Positions 15,746-22,726 of a DNA stretch of 32,256 nucleotides are shown in pieces (position 1 is the first letter of the stretch; every line of letters begins with the position of its first letter). Origin of the DNA: an uncultured Oscillospiraceae bacterium. Its GTDB lineage: Bacteria > Bacillota > Clostridia > Oscillospirales > Oscillospiraceae. Below the pieces are notes generated by a model. That model had not been told where the DNA came from, ran no database searches, and worked only from the letters and a program-made list of their open reading frames with translations. The translations under genes were made by a program, and so were the position numbers. The DNA is taken from contig CAAERF010000489.1 of NCBI GenBank assembly GCA_900758315.1, positions 1 through 32,256 on the forward strand, given 5' to 3'.

Positions 15746-16906
15746 TCACATGTCATACATTTTCTTGATGATGTCCAGGCAGTCAGCCGGCTCCATCTTG
15801 CGGGGATTGAAGGTCTGGAAGAATTCCTTGGAGCTGACGTCTGCGATCTCATCGAACTTGGCCACGTCATAGCTGTAGCTGTCCTTCAGAGCGGGCATCT
15901 TGCACTGGTTGTAGACGAAGTCCACCAGGAACTCTCTGACCTGAGTGCCGATCTGTTCGGGAGTGGCGTCGTCAGCAAACTTCAGGCCCATGGCCTCGCC
16001 GCACATCTTGGTCAGGCGGGGTGCGCCGGGTGCGTTGAATTCCATGATCCAGGGCAGAGTGTAGCCGCAGGCAGCGCCGTGGGGAATGTTGAAGTAGCCG
16101 CCCAGGGTCTGTGCGATGGAGTGGCCGGCGCAGGTGTGGCCGTAAACCAGCTGGAAACCAGCCACGTTGGAGGCAACTGCCATCTTTTCACGAGCTTCCA
16201 GATCGGTGCCGTCGGCAACTGCACGGGGCAGGAACTCAATGATGTCACGGATGACCTGCTGGCCAACCAGTTCCATGTAGGGGCTGCTCAGGGTGCCGAT
16301 CATGGATTCGCAGGCGTGTGCCAGAGCGTCCAGGCCGGTGGCAGCGGTGAGCTTGGGCGGCATGCCGACCAGCAGATCATAGTCCAGGATGCAGTAATCA
16401 GCATAAGCGCCGTCTGCGATAAAGTTCTGCTTGATGTGGTTTTCATCGGACAGGATGGAACCATCGGAGATTTCGGAGCCAGTGCCGGAGGTGGTGGGGA
16501 CCATGATCAGGCCGGAACCCACGTCAAAGGGCTTTGCGAAGTTAGCGTACTGGATCAGGGGACCGGGGTTGAAGCGCAGGATGTTGATGCCCTTGGCACA
16601 GTCCATGTTGGAGCCGCCGCCAATACCGATGATGAAGTCACACTTCTCTGCCACGCAGACTTCATAGCCCTTTTCGCAGGCAGCGATGGGCGGGTTGGGT
16701 TCGTTCTCGTCGAAGATGACGTATTCCTTGCCGCCAGCCTTCAGTGCTTCGGCGATCTTGTCCACAACGCCGGTGGCCATCATGCCGGGGTCAGCGACGA
16801 TCAGGGCCTTCTTGCCGCCCATATGGTCGGCCAGCTCACCCAGCTGATTGATTGCACCTTTGCCGCAGAGAATCTTGGTCTTCTGATAAAACTGGAAACT
16901 TAACAT
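15746..16906 (-). CDS. Iron-containing (group III) alcohol dehydrogenase
   Basis: A 386-residue NAD(P)H-dependent alcohol dehydrogenase. The nucleotide-binding signature GIGGGSNMDCAKGI lies near residues 93-106, TSGTGSEISDGSI follows at about 138, and the metal ligands are in GLDALAHACE and in GHTCAGHSIAQTLGGYFNIPHG (the two His positions of the family). The start at 16906 has GAAGG eight bases upstream. It is the first gene after the regulated promoter at 17031-17059. It probably reduces the aldehyde made by the next gene's product to a hydroxy acid or alcohol, for example succinic semialdehyde to 4-hydroxybutyrate. It belongs to the general Fe-ADH subfamily rather than the divergent C. kluyveri 4HbD type, so the substrate is an inference from context. 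Confidence 0.92.
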   Translation of the reverse strand: MLSFQFYQKTKILCGKGAINQLGELADHMGGKKALIVADPGMMATGVVDKIAEALKAGGKEYVIFDENEPNPPIAACEKGYEVCVAEKCDFIIGIGGGSNMDCAKGINILRFNPGPLIQYANFAKPFDVGSGLIMVPTTSGTGSEISDGSILSDENHIKQNFIADGAYADYCILDYDLLVGMPPKLTAATGLDALAHACESMIGTLSSPYMELVGQQVIRDIIEFLPRAVADGTDLEAREKMAVASNVAGFQLVYGHTCAGHSIAQTLGGYFNIPHGAACGYTLPWIMEFNAPGAPRLTKMCGEAMGLKFADDATPEQIGTQVREFLVDFVYNQCKMPALKDSYSYDVAKFDEIADVSSKEFFQTFNPRKMEPADCLDIIKKMYDM

Positions 16907-16953
16907 TTCTTTTACCTTCTCAGTTTTTATGTGATGGGTCAGGGTTTGTCTCT

Positions 16954-16992
16954 GCCAGCTCCCGAAGGTGTTCGGAGTCCGCGGGAGCTGGC
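16954..16992 (-). other. Hairpin in the 5' leader of the fermentation operon
   Basis: A perfect 11-base stem GCCAGCTCCCG/CGGGAGCTGGC with a 17-base loop. It lies between the predicted start of transcription (about 17024) and the alcohol dehydrogenase ATG, so the mRNA begins with about 120 untranslated bases that include this structure. No U-tract is present; it may protect the 5' end. Confidence 0.6.
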
Positions 16993-17012
16993 TCCCCCAA
17001 GAGACATACAGT

Positions 17013-17044
17013 CACGTTTGTCCTGCATTAAATATACAAACGTG
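17013..17044. promoter_or_regulatory. Inverted repeat over the -10 of the fermentation promoter (putative TetR operator)
   Basis: CACGTTTGT, 14 bases, ACAAACGTG: a perfect 9-base inverted repeat that covers the -10 box and the start site of the promoter at 17031-17059. This placement is that of a repressor site. The TetR gene lies directly upstream on the same strand. Confidence 0.65.
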
Positions 17045-17059
17045 AATGTTAAATGTCAA
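17031..17059 (-). promoter_or_regulatory. Promoter of the fermentation operon
   Basis: On the minus strand: TTGACA (17054-17059), exactly 17 bases, TATATT (17031-17036). It is a strong sigma-A promoter embedded in an AT-rich region. Confidence 0.85.
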
Positions 17060-17179
17060 GAGGAATTATGCTATTTGCCGTCAATTTATTATTTATTGCC
17101 AAATAATCCGCTTTATACTTAGTCACTTTACACAAACATTCGTCAAGCACTACTCTATTCTCTCCTATGTTCCTCTTCA

Positions 17180-17201
17180 AAACATACTGTCAAGTATGTT
17201 T
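17180..17201. promoter_or_regulatory. 22-bp palindrome, second putative TetR-family site
   Basis: AAACATACT, four bases, AGTATGTTT: a perfect 9-base inverted repeat of the size typical of TetR operators. It lies about 120 bases upstream of the promoter and contains a TTGACA on the minus strand. A related half-site CAAACATTCG lies at about 17136. Confidence 0.6.
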
Positions 17202-17242
17202 GTTATCGTTTTCACAATCCCTCCTTTTCTTAAAAACGGCAC

Positions 17243-17275
17243 AAAAAAAAGAGAAAAGCTCTCGCTTTTCTCTTA
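17243..17275 (-). terminator. Terminator of the tetR gene
   Basis: An 11-base stem AAGAGAAAAGC/GCTTTTCTCTT with a 4-base loop; on the minus strand it is followed by eight T. It insulates the operon from the regulator gene. Confidence 0.92.
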
Positions 17276-17299
17276 AAACACGCTTATTTTAACAAATCG

Positions 17300-17944
17300 T
17301 CAGCTGATAATCCGCTCATGCATTTTCTCCCAGCGCTGAGGCTGTGTATCGAAAATCAGCGAAGCCGTAACGATACTAGTGTACTTGTAAACATGCTCCT
17401 TGTCAAGTTTGATCCCGGCCTCCACGTTTTTCATCAGGAACATTCCCTCAAACATCAGGGACAGCGTGGAGGCCATGCACTCGGTTCCCTGGGGATTTTT
17501 GCCGTTCAGCCGCATGTAAACCTTGGTCTCCACGTCGATAAACTCCCACAGTTTGCGCTTGACTTCCTGAATCTTCTCCATCACGTCGGCAAACTCCGGA
17601 TTTGAGGCGGCGAAGTTCATGACTTTGAAGATAAACTCCACGTGGGGGTTGTCATTCAGGGCGTACCAGAACATTTCCGCCAGACGGTCAGTATAGGGTA
17701 ACTCTGCGGGCAGGTTTTTGCCGTACTCGGTGATGTCGCCCCGCTCGATATTGTAGTCCACCACGGCCCGAAACAGGGCCTTTTTATCCTCGAAGTGCCA
17801 GTAGATGGCGCCCCGGGTCACACCAGCTGCCTGAGCAATGGCAGCCAATGACGTTTGCTCATAGCCGTTGTGATAAAAGCAGTCAAAGCCTGCCTTCAGG
17901 ATTCGCTCTCGGGTGATCAGCATTTCTTCTTTGGTTTTTCTCAT
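17300..17944 (-). CDS. TetR/AcrR-family transcriptional regulator
   Basis: A 214-residue one-component regulator. The N-terminal helix-turn-helix is canonical: RERILKAGFDCFYHNGYEQTSLAAIAQAAGVTRGAIYWHFEDKKALF, about residues 13-59 (quoted here in pieces: TSLAAIAQAAG, TRGAIYWHF). The C-terminal ligand domain is of the AcrR type, with FKVMNFAASNPEFADVME and MFEGMFLMKNVE. It is encoded on the same strand just upstream of the fermentation genes and ends at a terminator 25 bases downstream, so it is transcribed separately. The two palindromes in the region below it are its likely targets; the ligand may be a pathway acid, aldehyde or acyl-CoA. The ribosome site is weak. A TATAAT on the minus strand at 17982-17987 is the likely -10. 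Confidence 0.9.
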   Translation of the reverse strand: MRKTKEEMLITRERILKAGFDCFYHNGYEQTSLAAIAQAAGVTRGAIYWHFEDKKALFRAVVDYNIERGDITEYGKNLPAELPYTDRLAEMFWYALNDNPHVEFIFKVMNFAASNPEFADVMEKIQEVKRKLWEFIDVETKVYMRLNGKNPQGTECMASTLSLMFEGMFLMKNVEAGIKLDKEHVYKYTSIVTASLIFDTQPQRWEKMHERIIS

Positions 17945-18381
17945 AATTGATACGATCTCGCTTTCCGGTTGGTTCCACCTGATTATAAAACTCCATTAAA
18001 CCGCTATACCATCTCCACTGTACTGGAAAAGCTCCCTTGTCTACGAAAGGCATCTATTTACATCTTTCGACAAAAGTACATTTAGCAAGATGGAATGCAT
18101 TAGATTACAGGATAATTCTCCTGAAAAAGTTAAAATATCAGCAAACGAAACCCTTCTCAATCCCTCTGCAATTATACACGCAGGAAGGTATAACTGTCAA
18201 TATTCCTTCTCTTTTTTAGCCCAATTTCAGCTAATTGGTTGTTTTTCCGTTCTTTTCGCGGGAAAATCTATCTAAATCGATAAAATTTCAGAAATTCCGG
18301 ACAAAAAACCGTTACTTTTTCCTAAAAAAAGCATTACAAACTCTCATACACTTCCTTGCCACTACCCCTGAAAACAGCGCT
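17945..18381. other. AT-rich gene-free stretch
   Basis: This stretch is AT-rich, in contrast to the GC-rich genes on both sides. It carries the probable -10 of tetR (TATAAT on the minus strand, 17982-17987, with a poor -35). No coding sequence with a ribosome site, RNA gene or repeat was recognised. Confidence 0.5.
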
Positions 18382-18413
18382 CCCCTCTGGGAGCATCTTT
18401 GCTCGCAGAGGGG
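18382..18413 (-). terminator. Hairpin terminator of the wall-glycosylation operon
   Basis: The outer stem CCCCTCTG/CAGAGGGG with an inner GAGCA/TGCTC stem. On the minus strand it is followed after a few bases by TGTTTTC, a weak U-tract. It lies 13 bases after the last gene's stop. Confidence 0.7.
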
Positions 18414-18425
18414 ATTTGATCGATG

Positions 18426-18791
18426 TCATAGCCTGGATATCGCGATTCCCAGGAGGATAAGGGCCACGCCTGCGATTTTACGGACACTGGGCCGCTCCCG
18501 CAGGATGAGGAATCCGAACAGGAACACCCAGATAAAACTGGTAGCCGTAATGCAGGGCAGCACGGTCATAGGCACCTGGCGCAAGGCAATCTGGTTGCAG
18601 AACATGGACAGGAAGAGCAGCCCATAGGAGATGATAACCCGCCAGTTAAGGAATTTCCGCAGAAATCCCTCCTTACCCACGGTGTCGTCGGCGGAGCGCT
18701 TGAGCAGAATCTGACCGGCGGTGGCCAGGAAGACCGCCAAAAAAGCGACGCCGTAACAGAAGGCGGAAGAGGAAAAGAAGTCAGCGCTCAT
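18426..18791 (-). CDS. SMR/EamA half-size membrane protein, ArnE/ArnF-like (second of pair)
   Basis: A 121-residue protein with four helices. Key features are FLAVFLATAGQILLKRSA (the GQ..K motif of ArnE-like proteins), LRQVPMTVLPCITATSFIWVF, and the conserved glutamate in LILRERPSVRK. It overlaps the preceding gene by 11 bases, as expected for subunits made in equal amount. In the Arn pathway, ArnE and ArnF together flip undecaprenyl-phosphate-aminoarabinose; here the pair closes an operon that contains a lipid-linked-sugar glycosyltransferase and YfhO, so flipping of an undecaprenyl-phosphate sugar is the best guess. Small multidrug exporters share the fold and cannot be excluded from sequence alone. 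Confidence 0.82.
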   Translation of the reverse strand: MSADFFSSSAFCYGVAFLAVFLATAGQILLKRSADDTVGKEGFLRKFLNWRVIISYGLLFLSMFCNQIALRQVPMTVLPCITATSFIWVFLFGFLILRERPSVRKIAGVALILLGIAISRL

Positions 18792-19140
18792 CGGACATAC
18801 TCACCACCATTCCCACAATAATCACCGCCATGCCGACGATCTGCTTCAGCGTAATCACCTCGTCGAAGAACAGCGCCGCCCAGACAAAGATCAGCGCATA
18901 AGTAAGGCCCTTCCGCAGATAGGCGGTGGTCAAGGGCAGTCGCTCCAGCAGCAGCTGCCAGGCCACGGCGTAGATGGCCATAATCACCAACGCCAGTCCG
19001 AAGAACAGCAGGTACATCGGCGAGAGGAAGGGGTACTGTCCCCCCACCTTCAGCACCGAGGAGGACAGGCTCTCAAAGACGATGGCGATCAGGGCCAGAG
19101 CGTAAACATTCCGTTTTTTGTCAAGAAAACGATCCAGCAC
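18781..19140 (-). CDS. SMR/EamA half-size membrane protein, ArnE/ArnF-like (first of pair)
   Basis: A 119-residue four-helix protein that starts at GTG 19140 with GAGGA seven bases upstream. It shows a helix 1 glutamate (VFESLSSSVLKVGGQ), LLERLPLTTAYLRKGLTYALIFVWAALFFDE, and the end LKQIVGMAVIIVGMVV, all of the small-multidrug-resistance/DMT kind. With the overlapping next gene it forms a probable heterodimer. It lies 18 bases behind the CapK-like gene in the same operon. The SMR fold is certain; the lipid-sugar flippase role is an inference from the operon. Confidence 0.82.
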   Translation of the reverse strand: MLDRFLDKKRNVYALALIAIVFESLSSSVLKVGGQYPFLSPMYLLFFGLALVIMAIYAVAWQLLLERLPLTTAYLRKGLTYALIFVWAALFFDEVITLKQIVGMAVIIVGMVVSMSDER

Positions 19141-19158
19141 GGGGTATCCTCGCTTTCC

Positions 19159-20508
19159 TCACTGGGCCGCAGACTCCGTTTTGGCGTCGGGCGCAGGCAT
19201 ATTGTTGACGATCATCCGCAGCTTTCCGTTGGGATCGCTGGGAATCTCATCCATCCACTCGTAGACGAAGTGGAACTCGTTGTTCAGAGCCGGTGCAAAG
19301 GCGGCAGTGTACTGCTTTTCGATCTCGGGCAGACTCAGATGACAGTTGGGATCCTTCACCGCCTGGATGCGGATCTGGTCATAGCTCTCCTGAATGAACC
19401 GGCTCTGGACCACGCCCAGTCCCACGGCATAGTTGACCACGACCTCCAGGTTGCCCCACTCGGTGATCTTACCATCCCGGTGGTGGATGACGTCATTCAT
19501 CCGGCCCCGGATCGTAGTGATCTCCCGCAGCCCATTCACCATACGGCCGTCCATCCGGTCGCCGGTGACGTAGTTGATGAGGGGGAAGTCGGTCTTAAAC
19601 AGCGGCGTGATGATGGCCACCCCTTCATCGCCGTAGCTTCCGGCGTCAGCCCGCAGGTTCACCACATGGGTGTCACTGTTGACCCGGAAGAAGTCCTCAC
19701 CGGGCAGCTGCACAGCGGCAGTACCGGTCTCAGACAGGCCGTAGGGGTTGATCAATCCCGGTCCCAGCATCTCCTCCAGCAGCTGCGCACTGCTGGGGTC
19801 CAGCATCTCGCTGATGGGCGAGTACCACTTGGGCTTGTGGAGGTACATCCGGTTCCGCTTGGCGTACAGGCAGACCCGAACCAGGATGTTTTTGTGCATG
19901 TACAGGTAGTCGGGTTTATACGCATTGATCTCCTGGAGCAGCACCTGACTGGGCACCCGTTCCTTGATGGCGTCGGACATATCCTTCCAGCGGCTGTCCA
20001 CAATCCGCTGAGACAGGCTCTTTTTCCCGCCAGTGACCGTGTGGAGGCTGTTGGGCCGGTGGAGGCATTTATGAACGCCGGGAATAAAGCCGGCCATCAT
20101 GACAGAGCGCATAAAGTTGGCCTTAACCCAGGCATTCTCCTTGGGGGAGAAGGGCGTGCGCAGAGGCACACCGGTGGAGCCGCTGGTCGGGGAAATGTGC
20201 CAGTCCTTATATTTCTCCGGATTCTTCTCCAGCTCCTCGTCGGACCAGTCCCGCAGCTCCTCCTTGGTCAGCACCGGGAACTTGCTCAGATCCTCGCCGC
20301 AGCGATAATCCTCCGGCTTGGTCCCGGACCGCTCAAACCGCTCCCGGTAAAAGGGGATCTCGTAGGCGATCTTCATCAGCTCCTGGACCTTCCGATCCTG
20401 AATGGCCTTGATCTTTTCCGGGTGCTTAGGCACTTTTTTGTAAACCTTCATCAGGTCGCTGGGAAAATACCGCAGATTCTCCCACTTTTTATCTGTGGCG
20501 TATGACAT
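19159..20508 (-). CDS. CapK/PaaK-type adenylate-forming enzyme
   Basis: A protein of about 449 residues in the phenylacetate-CoA ligase/CapK branch of the ANL (adenylate-forming) superfamily. I prefer the ATG at 20508 (MSYATDKKWENL); an ATG at 20532, almost touching the upstream stop, is possible. The ATP-binding loop SPTSGSTGVPLRTPFS lies near residues 105-120, NPYGLSETGTAAVQ at about 265, YVTGDRMDG and TTIRGRMNDVI further on, and PNGKLRMIV near the end with the catalytic lysine. Enzymes of this type activate a carboxylic acid as AMP ester and often pass it to CoA; CapK members occur in capsule loci with unproved roles. Here it follows an ATP-grasp gene by about 25 bases, so it may activate the acyl group that is attached to the amino sugar. 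Confidence 0.85.
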   Translation of the reverse strand: MSYATDKKWENLRYFPSDLMKVYKKVPKHPEKIKAIQDRKVQELMKIAYEIPFYRERFERSGTKPEDYRCGEDLSKFPVLTKEELRDWSDEELEKNPEKYKDWHISPTSGSTGVPLRTPFSPKENAWVKANFMRSVMMAGFIPGVHKCLHRPNSLHTVTGGKKSLSQRIVDSRWKDMSDAIKERVPSQVLLQEINAYKPDYLYMHKNILVRVCLYAKRNRMYLHKPKWYSPISEMLDPSSAQLLEEMLGPGLINPYGLSETGTAAVQLPGEDFFRVNSDTHVVNLRADAGSYGDEGVAIITPLFKTDFPLINYVTGDRMDGRMVNGLREITTIRGRMNDVIHHRDGKITEWGNLEVVVNYAVGLGVVQSRFIQESYDQIRIQAVKDPNCHLSLPEIEKQYTAAFAPALNNEFHFVYEWMDEIPSDPNGKLRMIVNNMPAPDAKTESAAQ

Positions 20509-20533
20509 GATTCCACTCACTTTCTCTCTCATC

Positions 20534-21721
20534 TCAGGGCATGACGGTCAGCTTTACCTTTGCCATCGCCTCATCCAGCAGCGCTTTCGCCTCCGGGACA
20601 CTGTCTCCGACAACGATAATCTGACCGATCCGATCCGGCCCCTTTCGGAACTGCCGCACGGAATCCCCCACGCCGTAATCCATGGACAGATTCACGATCC
20701 GCGGGTCCTTCGGCACGCCGGACAGGTCCAATTCCGTGATGGTACCGGTGACAGAGGACTGGAACAGCATCTCTGCATTGGGCTGGGGCTGTTTCTGGGG
20801 CGCAAAGTCCGGTTTTTCGCCCAGGGCACAGCGGATGATCTTCTCATAGTAGTCATAGCCGTAGTACAGCCCGGTCATCTCCACCAGACAGGTGGCACCG
20901 GCCCGGGCACCGATCTCCAGCACATAGGTCTTGCCCCGGCACAGGATAAAGTCCGCGTTGATGGCGCAGTTGTCCACCCCCAGGCTCTTCACCGCCTGGC
21001 GCAGCTGCTCCTCCGCGTCCGCCACAATCTCCGCGCCCATGTCATAGGGAGCGAAGTGGCCGACCGGCACGCCCGTATCTCCCTGGAACACGTAGTCCCC
21101 ATGGGGCAGGATAAACTGCACCTCGCCGTTCAGCACAAAGGCCTGAGCGCCGAACTCCTCACCGACGAGAAATTCCTCAATCAGATAGTGGTCAGCACGG
21201 GTGTTGGCCACCACCTGCTCATAGGCATAGGCAATGTCCTCCGGACCATTGACCCGGGTGATCCCCCGGCTTCCGGAAGAGTCCACACTCTTGAAGATCA
21301 CCGGATAGCCCAGCTCCGCACAGATCTCTGCCGGATGGCTGTTGTTCAAATCCACGTGGACAAAGCGGGCGGTGCGTACGCCGCCGGTCCGGAAAGCCGC
21401 TTTCATCAGCGCCTTATCCTGGGCCCGTTCCGCCGCCGCCTCACTGGGACCGGTCAGGCCCAGGGCGTCGCAGACATAGCCCTGCGCCGGCACGCACACG
21501 TCGGTGCCGCAGACACAGACGCCGTCCACCTGCTCCTCCCGGGCCAGACGCAGCATCGCCTCTTTATCGGTGGTGTTCTCATAGACCACTCGGTCGGCCA
21601 GAGCAAAGCCGGGGTAGTTGCCGGGGATAGAGGCCACGATGGTGTAAAGTCCCATCCTCTTTGCCGTTTCAATCAAGGGCACCTGATAGATCCCGGCTCC
21701 CAAAATCAAGATTTTTTTCAT
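20534..21721 (-). CDS. ATP-grasp ligase (carbamoyl-phosphate-synthase-like)
   Basis: A 395-residue ATP-grasp enzyme. The start at 21721 overlaps the glycosyltransferase stop (ATGA), which rules out the longer open frame that would run deep into that gene. The N-terminal pre-ATP-grasp domain begins MKKILILGAGIYQVPLIETA; the ATP-binding region has GYPVIFKSVDSSGSRGITRV (about 140-160), YLIEEFLVGEEFGAQAFV, and the metal-binding end NADFILCRGKTYVLEIGARAG near 270-290. Members join a carboxylate to an amine or another nucleophile with ATP, often making peptide-like bonds. A plausible substrate here is the 4-amino group of the sugar made by the WecE-like enzyme, but this is context only. No carrier protein or NRPS domain is nearby. 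Confidence 0.85.
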   Translation of the reverse strand: MKKILILGAGIYQVPLIETAKRMGLYTIVASIPGNYPGFALADRVVYENTTDKEAMLRLAREEQVDGVCVCGTDVCVPAQGYVCDALGLTGPSEAAAERAQDKALMKAAFRTGGVRTARFVHVDLNNSHPAEICAELGYPVIFKSVDSSGSRGITRVNGPEDIAYAYEQVVANTRADHYLIEEFLVGEEFGAQAFVLNGEVQFILPHGDYVFQGDTGVPVGHFAPYDMGAEIVADAEEQLRQAVKSLGVDNCAINADFILCRGKTYVLEIGARAGATCLVEMTGLYYGYDYYEKIIRCALGEKPDFAPQKQPQPNAEMLFQSSVTGTITELDLSGVPKDPRIVNLSMDYGVGDSVRQFRKGPDRIGQIIVVGDSVPEAKALLDEAMAKVKLTVMP

Positions 21722-22677
21722 AGCCGCAGCTGCTCCTTTCTCTCCTCGTCCAGATTCAGCGTCTCCCGAATCACAAACTGGGGAGAGTTGTTCAGGCTGA
21801 TATAGATCCGACCCACGTACTCGCCGATGAGGCCCAGCATAAACAGAATCATGCCGCCGACAAAGAACAGTGCCGCCATCATGGAGCTGTAGCCCGCCGG
21901 AACCGCCGGGTGAAGCAGCTTGCGGATCACCACATACACCGCCATAATCAGGCCCAGCACGGCGCAGATACTGCCGCAGGCAGTGGAGATCCGCAGGGGC
22001 TTGACGGAAAAGGCGGTAAAGCTGTTCATCCACAGGGCGAAGGACTTTTTAAACGTGTAGTGACCGGTGCCAATGGTCCGCTCCCGCTCCTCCATCTCCA
22101 CGTTGACCACCCGGCTGGTGGACCGGAGCATCAGGCCGGAGATATAGGGGTAGGGATTCCGGTACCGGGTTACCTCGTCCCGGACAAAGCGGCGCATGGC
22201 GGAGAAGTTGGAGAATTTCAGCTCCTTATCCTTCCCCAGCAGCCAGTTGGATACCATATCCTGGACTTTGCTGCCGAAGTTTTTGAAGGCGCTCTGCTTT
22301 TTCTTCCGGTACTTGGCGATGGAGACGTCGTATTCCCCGCTCTCCAGCGGCGCCAGCAGATCCCACAGCCGCTCGGTGGGACACTGGAGGTCATCGTCGA
22401 TGCAGACGATATACTCGCCGCTTGTCACGTGGAACCCGGCCATCAGGGCACAGTGACGGCCGCCGTTCTTGGCCAGGTCCACCACCTTCACCCGCTCATC
22501 CCGGGCGGCCTCCTCCCGGAGCACATCCATGACCCGGTCCGGAGAGCAGTCGTTCACCGCCACGATCTCATAGTCATACTCGGGCCGCTGGGCCACGGTC
22601 TGCCGGATCTCCTCCATGACCAGGGCGACAGAGCCCTCGCTGGCATAACAGGGAATGACAAAACTGATTGTTTTCAT
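21718..22677 (-). CDS. Family 2 glycosyltransferase, CsbB/ArnC/GtrB-like
   Basis: A 319-residue membrane-anchored glycosyltransferase. The GT-A domain begins ISFVIPCYASEGSV, with the nucleotide-binding aspartate in VAVNDCSPD and the DXD-type IDDDLQCP near residue 93. Two C-terminal helices (about 230-258 and 266-288) are followed by LIGEYVGRIYISLNNSPQFV, the usual end of polyprenyl-phosphate glycosyltransferases. Such enzymes move a sugar from a nucleotide donor to undecaprenyl phosphate on the inner face of the membrane. It lies between wecE (49 bases upstream) and the ATP-grasp gene (4-base overlap), so the donor is probably dTDP-Fuc4N or a derivative. The ribosome site is weak. Confidence 0.9.
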   Translation of the reverse strand: MKTISFVIPCYASEGSVALVMEEIRQTVAQRPEYDYEIVAVNDCSPDRVMDVLREEAARDERVKVVDLAKNGGRHCALMAGFHVTSGEYIVCIDDDLQCPTERLWDLLAPLESGEYDVSIAKYRKKKQSAFKNFGSKVQDMVSNWLLGKDKELKFSNFSAMRRFVRDEVTRYRNPYPYISGLMLRSTSRVVNVEMEERERTIGTGHYTFKKSFALWMNSFTAFSVKPLRISTACGSICAVLGLIMAVYVVIRKLLHPAVPAGYSSMMAALFFVGGMILFMLGLIGEYVGRIYISLNNSPQFVIRETLNLDEERKEQLRL

Positions 22678-22726
22678 AGTTCTCTTTGTTCGCTCTCTTT
22701 GTGTTTGGAAGTGGATGGAAACCGCT

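Noticed and set aside
21722..22033. N-terminal extension of the ATP-grasp gene
   Set aside because: It would overlap the glycosyltransferase gene by 300 bases in another frame; the ATGA overlap at 21718-21721 gives a typical start.
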